From NCBI GenBank assembly GCA_047975545.1, contig JBKEDS010000015.1, positions 1 through 64,000 on the forward strand: DNA of 64,000 bases, read 5' to 3'. The position numbers and the translations under genes were made by a program. Origin of the DNA: JBKEDS01 sp047975545 (GTDB taxonomy: Bacteria; Bacteroidota; Bacteroidia; Flavobacteriales; Flavobacteriaceae). The notes under the pieces were generated by a model. That model was not told where the DNA came from, searched no databases, and saw nothing but the letters and a program-made list of their open reading frames with translations. This document shows, one piece after another, positions 1 to 9,083 of the stretch (positions within the stretch are counted from its first letter, which is position 1; each line of letters begins with the position of its first letter).

Positions 1-780
1 GGCGAAATTACGCCCGGAGGCCCTGTTTATGTTAGCTTTAAGTACCCCAAGCAAACATCGCCTTTTATTGCTGCAAAAAATGGTATTATAGGCACGGTTG
101 CTTTAGGTGGTAGTGTTAGTAACGCCGATTCTATCGTAAGTGTAATTATTACCTCGTCTTCTGGTTCGGGAGCTAATATTGTTGCCACCGTTAATGGTAG
201 CAATGGCATAGACTTAGCCATCCAGAGTGGAGGTGAGGGGTATAGCGCTTCCGATACCATTACCGTAACCTACAACAGTACTGCAACGCCCTCGGCAGTA
301 GAAACCGCCCAGGGAACCCTAACCGTTAGGGACGAGGATGCCGTTCCTGCTACCTTCGAGGAAATGAAACTTGAAGTGCCATTATTAACCATGGTGCCAA
401 TACCATATTTAAGGGTAGACGAAGTGGTAATAGACTTTAATGCCAAAATAAACTCCATGGAGTACCGAAATGTGGCATCGGAGTTTAATGCCTCAAGTAG
501 TTTTGCCTTAAAAAATAAAGTAGAAAGTAGTATTACGGCGGGCACCAGTGGGATAACTTCTCTATTTGCAAAAGGGGGTGCCAGTACCAAGTTTACAAGT
601 AGCGTAAACTTTAAGGTAAGTGCCTCGTACAAACGCACGTCCCGACAAGGTAGTAAAGTTGAAAAATCGTTCCAATTGGGCATTAATGTTAAGGCAAGCC
701 AAGACGAAACCCCAGGTGGCATGGAAAAGATACTGAACATTCTTGAAGATGCTATCGTAGGATTACCGGTAACCCAATAA
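1..780 (+). CDS. DUF2589 family protein, 5' end cut by window
   Basis: Frame 1 is open from the first base to the TAA at 778-780, so the ATG at 364 is internal and the true start lies outside the window. The 259 visible codons hold a short N-terminal strand region (GGPVYVSFKYP), a Gly/Ser-rich middle ending in GGEGYSASDTITV, then the DUF2589 core around VPLLTMVPIPYLRVDEV (visible residues 125-142) and a Ser/Lys-rich C-terminus. DUF2589 has no established function to my knowledge. The gene lies 12 bases upstream of a second protein with a related N-terminus, so the two probably form one transcript. No signal peptide or membrane segment is visible in this part. The Gly-rich middle resembles repeats found in phage structural proteins and looks like an insertion into the family core. 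Confidence 0.75.
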   Translation, partial: GEITPGGPVYVSFKYPKQTSPFIAAKNGIIGTVALGGSVSNADSIVSVIITSSSGSGANIVATVNGSNGIDLAIQSGGEGYSASDTITVTYNSTATPSAVETAQGTLTVRDEDAVPATFEEMKLEVPLLTMVPIPYLRVDEVVIDFNAKINSMEYRNVASEFNASSSFALKNKVESSITAGTSGITSLFAKGGASTKFTSSVNFKVSASYKRTSRQGSKVEKSFQLGINVKASQDETPGGMEKILNILEDAIVGLPVTQ

Positions 781-792
781 AGTTTCGAAATT

Positions 793-1512
793 ATGCCTTT
801 ACTAAAAGATTATTTAGGATCGCTGGTTTCGGGAATCAATCAGGCAAGAGCAATGGCAGACCTTGAGTCTGCCAGGATTGCCGAGGCCTATGCTTCCAAT
901 GCCATTTTGAAGAATTTTTCCGTACCCAGGTTTAAAGCTACCAATATTGAGCTGGATATTCCCGTTGCCATAGACGAGTTAGAGGAGGTTGAAGAAAAAA
1001 ATTATCAGCCTATAGATAATAAAAGTTTCAATACTTACGCCTATAACGTTTTTAAGGATGTTTTAAAAGTGGATAGTTTTAACAGAAAGCAATCCGATTT
1101 ACTAAGAAAAAAAATCGCAACCGATACCGATACCTTGGAAAAAAATCTAAAAGCCAAGGAAGATATTAATATTTCGTTGAATACTTATGCAAAAAATTTG
1201 GCCAATTATTACATTAAGCATGTTAAGGAAACCAAAACGAATATTGCGGTTGCCGACTCTAACGACGATTATAGGAATACACAAGAGCGGTTGTTTAAAG
1301 CGCTTCAGGAAACCCTAATTTCAAAAATACAGGAGCCCAAGAAAACTATCGATATGGACAATACCAAGGTTTTGGTGCAATCGCACCAATTAAAGGATAT
1401 CCCGCCAGAATCTGTTGTACGGATTAAAATGACCCTTGTTGAAGACGGTATGGAATGGCAGGCCATAGAAAAAGACAATGGCGAAGTTGAGCATAAGCTG
1501 TTACCAGAATAA
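793..1512 (+). CDS. DUF2589-linked hypothetical protein
   Basis: A 239-residue soluble protein with no signal peptide or membrane helix. The first 60 residues (MPLLKDYLGSLVSGINQARA then an Ala-rich helix and a Pro/Ile strand region) resemble the N-terminal module usual in DUF2589 proteins. Residues about 85-190 are Lys/Glu-rich and probably helical. The C-terminus (VVRIKMTLVEDGMEWQ) returns to strand-like composition. It begins 12 bases after the DUF2589 gene and ends 20 bases before the next ORF, so the three are likely co-transcribed. I do not recognise a function; a structural or binding role alongside the DUF2589 protein is inference from adjacency only. Confidence 0.7.
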   Translation: MPLLKDYLGSLVSGINQARAMADLESARIAEAYASNAILKNFSVPRFKATNIELDIPVAIDELEEVEEKNYQPIDNKSFNTYAYNVFKDVLKVDSFNRKQSDLLRKKIATDTDTLEKNLKAKEDINISLNTYAKNLANYYIKHVKETKTNIAVADSNDDYRNTQERLFKALQETLISKIQEPKKTIDMDNTKVLVQSHQLKDIPPESVVRIKMTLVEDGMEWQAIEKDNGEVEHKLLPE

Positions 1513-1532
1513 AAATAAAAACCGAAATTGAG

Positions 1533-2078
1533 ATGAGAAAATCGTCCATATATATTGTAAGCGAATTAAAGCCGTCTTTATTAAAACTTCCGGATTTGGT
1601 TACGGCCATTCAAAACAAAAAATTTACTTCGGTCGATGATTTGTTTACTTGGTTAATGCTTTTGGAAAACAAACTGAAACAACTAAACTATACCGAATGT
1701 GCCGAAATATCAGGGCTTAGGGCACAATTGGCCGAACAAAAATTCGTGCTTAACGGCAAGCCCAACGAACGTAAAAAACGGCAAATACAAAAGGCCCTAG
1801 AAATAATCTATCCGGCACAGGAAACCGTTTCAAAACTTTTACAGCCCTTGGAGGACAAAATAGCGCAAGCTCGGCAGTTAATACGGCAAATGTTAAACGT
1901 GGCTTATTCGTTAGGCATTGTCCCCGAGGCTACGCCGCAAAATTTCACTTCGCATATCCATCATGTTTGGTCGGTTTTGGCCGCCCACGACCAACTAAAA
2001 AATGGTATTAATAATGTTAAACTGTTGGTGGGCATGACCGATGGCATCCAGCTTTTGGCCGAAGAAATAGAACTGTAA
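1533..2078 (+). CDS. Hypothetical protein, third gene of DUF2589 cluster
   Basis: A 181-residue protein, mostly predicted helix, without signal peptide, membrane segment or recognised motif. The middle (residues about 75-130) is rich in Lys, Gln and Glu and could form a coiled coil. It follows the preceding gene by 20 bases on the same strand, and nothing else is encoded before the next gene at 2240. Its co-occurrence with DUF2589 proteins cannot be tested here. No function is assigned. Confidence 0.65.
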   Translation: MRKSSIYIVSELKPSLLKLPDLVTAIQNKKFTSVDDLFTWLMLLENKLKQLNYTECAEISGLRAQLAEQKFVLNGKPNERKKRQIQKALEIIYPAQETVSKLLQPLEDKIAQARQLIRQMLNVAYSLGIVPEATPQNFTSHIHHVWSVLAAHDQLKNGINNVKLLVGMTDGIQLLAEEIEL

Positions 2079-2239
2079 CTTATACCATTTGTTACCCATT
2101 AAAATTTGCTCTTTTTCATTTATGTTTCAAAATAAAACTTAACCGTAGCTTAGGTTATGCTTGCGTTTTCTTTTTCGCATAAACAGAAATGTAGCTGTGT
2201 TTTTTCTGAGTCATTTTAAAACAAAAATAGTATTAAAAT

Positions 2240-2938
2240 ATGAAAGCAATGAAATCGACAAAGCATTTAAAAATATTAATTTTTATAGTAATTGTTGGGG
2301 GCGCTCTTGGAGGCTTGGGCAATTATTTAATGAGCCCTGCTCCAACCGAAAACGTAAACGGCATTGTTAAGCCAATTATTTTGGGAATAATTTCGGCAGC
2401 AGTTTTACCGGTCTTTTTAAAACTGGTTTCAAGTAGCGTTTTGGATTTTGTTGATGAATCTTTACAATTAAAAAACTACATTTATTTTATGAGTTTCTGC
2501 TTATTATCGGCATTGTTCTCTGAAGTGTTTTAAAAGGGTGTTTATGCTTCGGTGTTTAACCAATTCGACAAAGAAATAGGTGAAATGAAAGCTGAAATTG
2601 ATGGATCCAACCAAAAAGCAGATTATGTTATTCAAGACCTGAAAAACAACCAAAAACAGCAAAAAAGCAATGTAACCGAGGCTTCAAAAAATAACCAAAT
2701 ACAGGAAATTTCTAAAAAACTAAATTTAAATACGGAAGAAGCCAAAGTATATTATCAAATTTCTGAAAATAAAATATCAGAACCGTATGAATTATATACG
2801 TTAGGCACTAAATCATCAATAGATTCGGTTCTTTTAACATTTAAAGAAAAAAAACTCATAAACGAGTTTAAGGTCGATGAGGCCATAATGATAGCCCCAA
2901 AGCAGATAAATCAATTTTGGACACAAGAAGGGCATTAA
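2240..2938 (+). pseudogene. Three-TM protein (YEATS-associated helix type), interrupted by in-frame TAA
   Basis: Two ORFs lie in the same frame, separated only by TAA at 2531-2533: 2240-2530 (97 codons) and the remainder to 2938. The first half has membrane helices at about residues 11-30, 42-63 and 79-96. The second half starts at once with a continuing helix (KGVYASVFNQFDKEIGEMK), then a Lys/Asn/Gln-rich linker and a winged-helix-like C-terminus. The layout of three helices and a cytoplasmic coiled coil matches my recollection of the family annotated as YEATS-associated helix-containing protein. A single change from TTA to TAA would explain the interruption. The gene may be a recent pseudogene, a read-through gene, or two separately translated parts. 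It ends in a 4-base TTAA overlap with the convergent phosphoesterase gene. Confidence 0.6.
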
Positions 2939-3432
2939 TACCTGTTTTCAAACTCAATAACCTCCAAATTGCCAATCTTTTCGCCATCAATGGTAAAGCG
3001 TAGCATGGTACGCACTTTATGAAATCCGTGCTTGCCAACTGCGCCGGGGTTCATGTGCAATAAATTTAGTTTTTTGTCGGGCATAACTTTTAAAATATGC
3101 GAATGCCCACAAATAAATAACTTTGGTGGGTTAGCTTTTAATTCATTCCTAACCCTCATGTTATATGCACTGGGGTAACCGCCAATATGCGTTATCCAAA
3201 CCGCTACGTCCTCGCACATAAACCTATTGTTTTCGGGAAATTCTGCTCGAATTTCAGCATTGTCTATATTACCAAAAACCGCCTTTAAGGGCTTTAGTTT
3301 TTGTATGGCATCGGTTACTGCAATATCGCCAATATCGCCGGCATGCCAAACTTCGTCGGCTTGTTTTACGTGTTTTAAAATGGTTTCGTCTATATAGCTG
3401 TGCGTATCCGAAAGGAGCAATATTTTTTTCAT
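2935..3432 (-). CDS. YfcE/MJ0936-type metallophosphoesterase
   Basis: A 165-residue cytosolic calcineurin-like phosphoesterase. The metal-binding motifs are in order: LLSDTHSY near the N-terminus, WHAGDIGD, VFGNIDNAE, ICGHSHI and NPGAVG. Length and layout match the small YfcE/MJ0936 phosphodiesterases, whose physiological substrate is usually unknown. It is divergent from truA, with about 70 bases between the starts. Its stop codon overlaps that of the preceding plus-strand gene by the palindrome TTAA. The family assignment is firm; the substrate is not known. Confidence 0.9.
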   Translation of the reverse strand: MKKILLLSDTHSYIDETILKHVKQADEVWHAGDIGDIAVTDAIQKLKPLKAVFGNIDNAEIRAEFPENNRFMCEDVAVWITHIGGYPSAYNMRVRNELKANPPKLFICGHSHILKVMPDKKLNLLHMNPGAVGKHGFHKVRTMLRFTIDGEKIGNLEVIEFENRY

Positions 3433-3470
3433 AAAAGCGGTATTGTTAATATAGAAACTTTAAATCTAAC

Positions 3471-3478
3471 TATCTTTG
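3471..3478 (+). promoter_or_regulatory. Promoter -7 box for truA
   Basis: TATCTTTG matches the Bacteroidota -7 consensus TAnnTTTG and lies 26 bases before the truA start. A TTG at 3443-3445 is 25 bases upstream, longer than usual, so the -33 element is uncertain. Confidence 0.5.
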
Positions 3479-3504
3479 CATTTCAACAAAAGTAAAAAAA
3501 CGAT

Positions 3505-4248
3505 TTGAGGTATTTTATTGAAATGTCGTATAACGGAAAGGCTTACCACGGATGGCAAAACCAGCCCAAATCCATTTCTGTACAAGAAGTGGTGGAAAAA
3601 GCCTTATCGGTATTGCTTAAAACCCCAACGCCCATTGTTGGCGCTGGCCGAACCGACGCCGGGGTACACGCCAGCCAAATGTTTGCGCACTTCGATTCCG
3701 AAACCGATATTAATGTTGTTGATTTGGCATACAAACTTAATTCGTTTTTGCCCAAAGATGTGGCCGTGCACCAAATTTTTACGGTAAAACCCGATGCCCA
3801 TGCCCGTTTTGATGCTTTAAGCCGAACGTATTTGTACCGTATTACCTTAAAAAAGAACGTGTTTAATACCGATGCGGCCTATTACATAAAGCAAGTACTG
3901 GATATTGAAAACATGCAGAAAGCCTGCGAAATTTTATTCCGGTATACCGATTTTCAGTGTTTTTCCAAAACCAATACCGATGTAAAAACGTACCGTTGTA
4001 CCATAATGAAGGCCGAATGGTTTTTTCAGGACAACGAGCTTCATTTTGTTATAAAAGCCGATAGGTTTTTGCGCAATATGGTACGTGCTATTGTAGGAAC
4101 GATGATTAATATAGGGCTGGGGAAATTAAAGGTAGAAGCCCTGCACGACATTATAGCATCCAAAAACCGTAGTGAGGCAGGCTTTTCGGTTCCGGCTCAT
4201 GCTTTGTACTTAACAGCGGTAACATACCCTAACGATATTAAAAAATAG
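3505..4248 (+). CDS. truA: tRNA pseudouridine(38-40) synthase TruA
   Basis: A 247-residue enzyme that isomerises uridines 38-40 in the anticodon stem of tRNAs. The catalytic aspartate is in GRTDAGVHA (D51), with the N-terminal YNGKAYHGWQ and the later RFLRNMVRAIVGT motif also present. The start used is TTG at 3505 (TTG AGG TAT); the first in-frame ATG at 3523 would cut the conserved first strand (RYFIEMSYNG). The following ABC exporter starts at the base right after the truA stop (TAGATG), so the two are probably translationally coupled. Confidence 0.95.
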   Translation: MRYFIEMSYNGKAYHGWQNQPKSISVQEVVEKALSVLLKTPTPIVGAGRTDAGVHASQMFAHFDSETDINVVDLAYKLNSFLPKDVAVHQIFTVKPDAHARFDALSRTYLYRITLKKNVFNTDAAYYIKQVLDIENMQKACEILFRYTDFQCFSKTNTDVKTYRCTIMKAEWFFQDNELHFVIKADRFLRNMVRAIVGTMINIGLGKLKVEALHDIIASKNRSEAGFSVPAHALYLTAVTYPNDIKK

Positions 4249-6021
4249 ATGGCCAATAAAAAAGAATCCTTTTTCGATTTGGTGCTGTTCAAGCGCCTGT
4301 TCCAGTACATAAAACCTTATAGCGCCGTGTTTTGGGGTTTACTGTTCTCGGTTGTTTTGTTGGCGGTATTAAGTGCCGCAACGCCTTACATAACCAAGGA
4401 CGCCATAGACAAAAGTATTGCCCTGCACGATGCCAAAAGTTTTATGTACTACATTATACTGTTGTTGGCAGTGTTAATTGGGCAAACTGTTTTTCAGCTT
4501 TGGTTTATTTATTATGCGGCATGGTTGGGGCAAAATTTGGTGAAAGATGTAAGGGTGAAATTGTTTAATCATCTCTTGCGTTTTAAAATGAAGTATTTCG
4601 ACAATTCGTCCGTGGGCGTGCTTATTACCCGCGCCGTTACCGATATGGAACGTATTGCCGATATTTTTGGGCAAGGCCTGTTCATGATTTTTCGGGACCT
4701 GCTTACCATGGTAGTCGTTTTTGCCGTTATGGTTTTTATAAATTGGAAACTCAGCTTAATTGTACTGGCCATGTTGCCTATTTTAATGTACGCCACCCGC
4801 TTGTTCCAAAAGTACATGAAAATTGCTTTTGAAGAAGTGCGCAACGAGGTTTCCAACCTAAACTCGTTCGTGCAGGAACGTTTAACGGGCATGAAAATAC
4901 TTCAGCTTTTTACCCGTGAGGAAACCGAATACAAACAGTTTAAGGATATTAATAATAGGCACAAAAAAGCATGGTTAAAAACCGTTTGGTACAACTCTAT
5001 ATTTTTTCCCTTGGCCGATTTGGTATCGTCGGTCTGTATTGGTGGCGTGGCGTGGTACGGCGGCCTCGATATTGTGCTTAAAGGCCACGCTGTTACCCAG
5101 GGCGACCTTATTGCTTTTATCATGTTTATACCCATGTTGTTTAGGCCGCTGCGCCAAATAGCCGATAAGTTTAATACCCTGCAAATGGGTATGGTGGCGG
5201 CAAACCGTGTGTTTAAGGTGTTGGACACCACTTCGCAAATAGATGATACGGGAACTTTGGTGGCCCAACATTTTAAGGGTAATATTGCGTTTAATAACGT
5301 GGTGTTTGGTTACGTTGAAGGCGAAACGGTTTTAAAACACGTATCGTTTAGTGTTAAAGCGGGCGAAACTGTTGCCATCGTGGGCGCCACCGGAGCCGGA
5401 AAATCTACCATTATTAATTTGCTTAATCGGTTTTATGAAATTAACAGCGGTGTAATAGCTGTTGATGGTACCGATATAAAGCAATTTACCTTAGCTTCGC
5501 TACGCAAGCAAATAGCAGTAGTTTTGCAGGATGTGTTTTTGTTTGCCGACAGTATTTTAAACAATATTACGCTTAACAACCCTAATATTACCGAAGCCCA
5601 AGTTAAGGCTGCCGCCAAGGAAATCGGGGTACACGAATTTATTTCGAGCCTGCCCGATGGATACCATTACAACGTAAAGGAACGCGGTGCCATGTTGTCG
5701 TCGGGACAGCGCCAACTTATTTCGTTTTTAAGAGCCTATGTTACAAACCCGAGTATTTTGGTGCTGGACGAGGCTACCTCGTCGGTCGATTCGTATTCCG
5801 AGCAGCTTATACAGCAGGCTACCGATAATATTACCAAGGGGCGTACTTCCATTGTTATTGCCCACCGACTGGCCACCATAAAAAAGGCCGATAAAATAAT
5901 GGTTATGGATGCCGGTAAAATAGTAGAACAAGGCACGCACGACCAATTACTTAACATTAAAAACGGATTTTATAAAAATCTGTACGAGGTGCAGTTTTTG
6001 GGGAAAGTTGAAAGTCTTTAA
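4249..6021 (+). CDS. ABC exporter, fused membrane and ATPase domains (MsbA-like)
   Basis: A 590-residue half-transporter that would act as a dimer in the inner membrane. Six membrane helices occupy about residues 1-315 and the ATPase domain about 340-585. The ATPase has Walker A GATGAGKST, a signature variant LSSGQRQ in place of LSGGQ, Walker B ILVLDEATSSVD and an H-loop AHRLAT. Variants with a Ser/Val in the signature are common in this exporter clade. The substrate cannot be read from sequence; lipid or drug export is the family expectation. It directly follows truA with no spacer. Confidence 0.92.
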   Translation: MANKKESFFDLVLFKRLFQYIKPYSAVFWGLLFSVVLLAVLSAATPYITKDAIDKSIALHDAKSFMYYIILLLAVLIGQTVFQLWFIYYAAWLGQNLVKDVRVKLFNHLLRFKMKYFDNSSVGVLITRAVTDMERIADIFGQGLFMIFRDLLTMVVVFAVMVFINWKLSLIVLAMLPILMYATRLFQKYMKIAFEEVRNEVSNLNSFVQERLTGMKILQLFTREETEYKQFKDINNRHKKAWLKTVWYNSIFFPLADLVSSVCIGGVAWYGGLDIVLKGHAVTQGDLIAFIMFIPMLFRPLRQIADKFNTLQMGMVAANRVFKVLDTTSQIDDTGTLVAQHFKGNIAFNNVVFGYVEGETVLKHVSFSVKAGETVAIVGATGAGKSTIINLLNRFYEINSGVIAVDGTDIKQFTLASLRKQIAVVLQDVFLFADSILNNITLNNPNITEAQVKAAAKEIGVHEFISSLPDGYHYNVKERGAMLSSGQRQLISFLRAYVTNPSILVLDEATSSVDSYSEQLIQQATDNITKGRTSIVIAHRLATIKKADKIMVMDAGKIVEQGTHDQLLNIKNGFYKNLYEVQFLGKVESL

Positions 6022-6038
6022 TCTTTAAAAATCTAAAT

Positions 6039-6602
6039 ATGAACAGAATAATATTAACAGTAGTTCTTTGCGGATTGACTTTAATTTCAAAATCCCAAAA
6101 TGCAAGTATTGAACCTTCAGTTTTTGGTGTTCAAACGGGATTTTTAGGGGTTTGGGTACACAATGAGGCAAAGTTGTCAAACCAATTAGCGTTAAGGAGC
6201 GAACTCGGTCTTGATAGTGGTATATGGGGAGGCTCGTATTACGATGATGTAGGTTTTTTATTGGCTCCAGTAATTACTTTAGAACCAAGGTGGTATTATA
6301 ATTTGGATAAAAGAGTGAGCAAGTCGAAAAGAATTGATGGTAATAGCGGAAACTTTCTTTCTTTAAAAAGCAGTTTCCATCCTGATTGGTTTGTTATTTC
6401 TAATTATGATGATATTAAAGTGATCACGGATGTATCAATTGTTCCAACATGGGGAATTAGAAGGAATATCGGGCAATATTTTAACTACGAAACAGGAATT
6501 GGCATAGGTTATCGCTATATTTTTGCAAAAGAAGCCGGGTATTTACAAAACGAAAGTGAAATAGCTTTGAACTTACATTTAAGAATAGGATATAGGTTTT
6601 AA
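6039..6602 (+). CDS. Secreted beta-barrel-like hypothetical protein
   Basis: A 187-residue protein with an N-terminal signal peptide (about residues 1-19, MNRIILTVVLCGLTLISKSQ). The mature part has alternating hydrophobic, Gly- and Tyr-rich strands and ends in LHLRIGYRF, the aromatic terminus of many outer-membrane beta-barrels. It begins 17 bases after the ABC exporter, so co-transcription is likely. Its stop overlaps that of convergent cdaA by the four bases TTAA. I do not recognise a named family. Confidence 0.65.
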   Translation: MNRIILTVVLCGLTLISKSQNASIEPSVFGVQTGFLGVWVHNEAKLSNQLALRSELGLDSGIWGGSYYDDVGFLLAPVITLEPRWYYNLDKRVSKSKRIDGNSGNFLSLKSSFHPDWFVISNYDDIKVITDVSIVPTWGIRRNIGQYFNYETGIGIGYRYIFAKEAGYLQNESEIALNLHLRIGYRF

Positions 6603-7384
6603 CCCAAATCCTGTTTAATCAGGGCAATTAATTGTTCGGTATCGTTAAAAACCACAAACTCACCATCCTTAAAATACGACATATTTCCAGTTTCCTCGCT
6701 TACCACAAGGGCCAGGGCATCGGTTTTTTCGGTTACGCCAATAGCGGCCCTATGGCGCAGGCCAAAGCGTTTGGGTATGGTTTTGTCGTTGTTTAGGGGC
6801 AAAATAACCCGGGTAGCCTTAACAATATTGTTGTGTATAATTATGGCACCGTCGTGCAAGGGGCTGTTTTTAAAAAATATACTCTCGATAATGGGCTTGG
6901 TAACGGTAATGTTCATGTCGTCGCCGGTAGTGCATAAAAAGTCTAAATTGTTGTTGCGTTCAAAAACAATTAAAGCGCCCGTTTTGCTGTTGCCCATTTT
7001 TTCGCAGGCCTCTACAATGGCATTAACATTGGTTTCGTTTTGTTCCTCGGTTTTTAAAAAGCTAAACTGTTTTAAAAATTTCCGCCGTGTCCTAAAGTTT
7101 GTGGAGCCTACCATGAGCAAAAACTTGCGTATTTCGGGCTGGAACACCACAATAAGCGCAATAATGCCCACGCGTATAAACCCGCCAAAAATACTGGACA
7201 ACAACTCCATATTTAAAAATTCGGTAAGGCGCCATACCAGATAAATAATAATAATGCCGATAAAAATATTTATGGCTACCGTGCCTTTAATTAGCTTGTA
7301 AATGTAGTAGAGCAACAGGGCTACCAAAAAAACATCGATGATGTCGGTAACCGAGAATTTTAAAAGGTCGTTAAAAATTTCCAA
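6599..7384 (-). CDS. cdaA: Diadenylate cyclase CdaA
   Basis: A 261-residue membrane enzyme that makes cyclic di-AMP from two ATP. Three N-terminal membrane segments (about residues 14-34, 37-53 and 66-83) precede the DAC domain, which carries the catalytic DGA motif (178-180) and the RHR motif (210-212, FGLRHRAAIG). The order matches CdaA (DacA) rather than the DNA-scanning DisA. Proximity to folP on the same strand is usual in Bacteroidota. In this window a lipoprotein gene separates the two. Confidence 0.95.
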   Translation of the reverse strand: MEIFNDLLKFSVTDIIDVFLVALLLYYIYKLIKGTVAINIFIGIIIIYLVWRLTEFLNMELLSSIFGGFIRVGIIALIVVFQPEIRKFLLMVGSTNFRTRRKFLKQFSFLKTEEQNETNVNAIVEACEKMGNSKTGALIVFERNNNLDFLCTTGDDMNITVTKPIIESIFFKNSPLHDGAIIIHNNIVKATRVILPLNNDKTIPKRFGLRHRAAIGVTEKTDALALVVSEETGNMSYFKDGEFVVFNDTEQLIALIKQDLG

Positions 7385-7424
7385 TGTTTATTAAGCGGAT
7401 TTCCGTAAAAGTAGTAAATAACTT

Positions 7425-8096
7425 TTAATTGAAAATAAATTCGTCGGTAACTATTTCGGGATTTTTTGGGTTAAGGTTTTCAAGCGTGGATTTTATGGTA
7501 ATATAATCCTGAAAACTCAAGTCTTGGCTGAATTTTAAAATGATTTTTGTAGGCTTGTTTTCTTTTTTTGTTAGAAGTGAAATGTCTTTCAACAAATTGG
7601 CAATGGTTGTATTTATTGGCGAAACGGAATCTTGGGGGCTTTCCATTTTTATATTGTCCAAAGTATTGAATATAATATATTTTGAAGTTGGGTTGCGGTA
7701 AACGGTGTCGTTTTCAAAATGATAGTTTATATTGGTGAAGTCGATAAAACCAAGGTTTTTAATGCTGGTGTTGTTACAGGTAAAGTAGTTTTTAACCCCT
7801 TCTTTTTTATGGCTGGAATTTTCTTTTTTTTCTTGAAGGAATTTTATGTTTGGCATAGCTTGTTTTAACGTTAAGCGTTTATCTACGTTTATTAGCCAAT
7901 TGGTAGTGCTTATTAGGTTTTTTCGGTTTAGCTCTATGCTGTCGGGCAGGGTTTCGTTGTAAAATAAATAGGCGGCCGAAACTTCGGTAAGTTCCGAAAC
8001 TCTGGAATGCCCAATTTCCGGGAGTATTACAAATTTGTCCTTGCTGCAGCAAAAGCAGGTTAGCAATATTAATAGCAATAGCGGTGTTTTTTTCAT
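7425..8096 (-). CDS. Putative lipoprotein of unknown function
   Basis: A 223-residue protein with a lipoprotein signal: a hydrophobic stretch LLLLILLTC followed by Cys-rich FCCSKD, so lipidation at about residue 17 is likely. The mature part shows strand-helix alternation and no motif I recognise. It lies between folP (57 bases upstream) and cdaA (40 bases downstream) on the same strand, so it may be part of their transcript. Two Cys flank the lipobox, leaving the modified residue uncertain. Confidence 0.65.
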   Translation of the reverse strand: MKKTPLLLLILLTCFCCSKDKFVILPEIGHSRVSELTEVSAAYLFYNETLPDSIELNRKNLISTTNWLINVDKRLTLKQAMPNIKFLQEKKENSSHKKEGVKNYFTCNNTSIKNLGFIDFTNINYHFENDTVYRNPTSKYIIFNTLDNIKMESPQDSVSPINTTIANLLKDISLLTKKENKPTKIILKFSQDLSFQDYITIKSTLENLNPKNPEIVTDEFIFN

Positions 8097-8153
8097 GTTT
8101 AAAATTTCAAGTCCTAAATTAGTTCCCTTCGGTAAGCTCGGGGTATAGAATTG

Positions 8154-8984
8154 TTAATCACCATTTCTAACCCTCGCCATAAGTGCAATACATTCCATAG
8201 CCTCCTTAACATCGTGCACCCGTAAAATATTGGTGCCTTTTTGTAGGGCAATGGTGTTTAAAACGGTGGTGCCGTTAAGGGCTTGGTCGGGTGTGGTACC
8301 TAAGGTTTTGTAAACCATCGATTTTCTTGAAACGCCTACCAAAAGCGGTTTTTCTATCATTTTAAACAGTTCCAAATGCTTTAACAGTTCAAAATTTTGG
8401 GCTGTTGTTTTGGCAAACCCAAAACCGGGGTCTATAATAATGTCGATAATCCCCAAGGCTTTGGCATGCGCTATGCGCCCGGAAAAATAAAGCAGTACAT
8501 CCTTTGTTAAATTGTCGTATTGGGTGTGCTGTTGCATGGTTTGCGGCGTACCGCGCATGTGCATCATAATGTATGGTACTTGCAATTGGGCTATGGTGGG
8601 CAGCATACTTTGGTCCAACAATCCGGCCGAAATATCGTTAACCAATGCAGCCCCGGTTTCAATACTTTTTTGGGCTACCTTGCTTCTAAAGGTGTCCACC
8701 GAAATTAAACATTCTGGAAACCGTTTTAAAACCGCTTCAATAATGGGGAGCAAACGTTGTAATTCGACGGTTTCGCTTACGTGGCCGGCATTGGGGCGGG
8801 AGCTGTAAGCGCCCATATCGATAAAGGTGGCGCCGTCGTTCAACATACTTTCAACATGGGTTAAAACGGCATTTTCGCTTTTATGCTTTCCGCCGTCGTA
8901 AAACGAATCGGGCGTAAGGTTTAAAATACCCATAACCCTTGGTGTTAAAATATCGATAAGCGTACCTTTGCAATTAATCGTCAT
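8154..8984 (-). CDS. folP: Dihydropteroate synthase
   Basis: A 276-residue folate-pathway enzyme that condenses 6-hydroxymethyl-dihydropterin diphosphate with p-aminobenzoate. Diagnostic motifs are GILNLTPDSFYDGG (residues 19-32), DMGAYSSRPNAG, the pterin-binding DPGFGFAKT and GVSRKSM. Length is normal for the family. It is divergent from the DUF1599 gene, with 99 bases between the starts, and heads a minus-strand run with the lipoprotein and cdaA. Confidence 0.97.
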   Translation of the reverse strand: MTINCKGTLIDILTPRVMGILNLTPDSFYDGGKHKSENAVLTHVESMLNDGATFIDMGAYSSRPNAGHVSETVELQRLLPIIEAVLKRFPECLISVDTFRSKVAQKSIETGAALVNDISAGLLDQSMLPTIAQLQVPYIMMHMRGTPQTMQQHTQYDNLTKDVLLYFSGRIAHAKALGIIDIIIDPGFGFAKTTAQNFELLKHLELFKMIEKPLLVGVSRKSMVYKTLGTTPDQALNGTTVLNTIALQKGTNILRVHDVKEAMECIALMARVRNGD

Positions 8985-9083
8985 TTATTCTTTTAAATGT
9001 TGGTTAAATAGGAAAACTTTAAAGTGTAAATTTTGAAGGTTTGAAAAAATTAGGCGAAATTTACGCAAAATTCAAATTAATAC

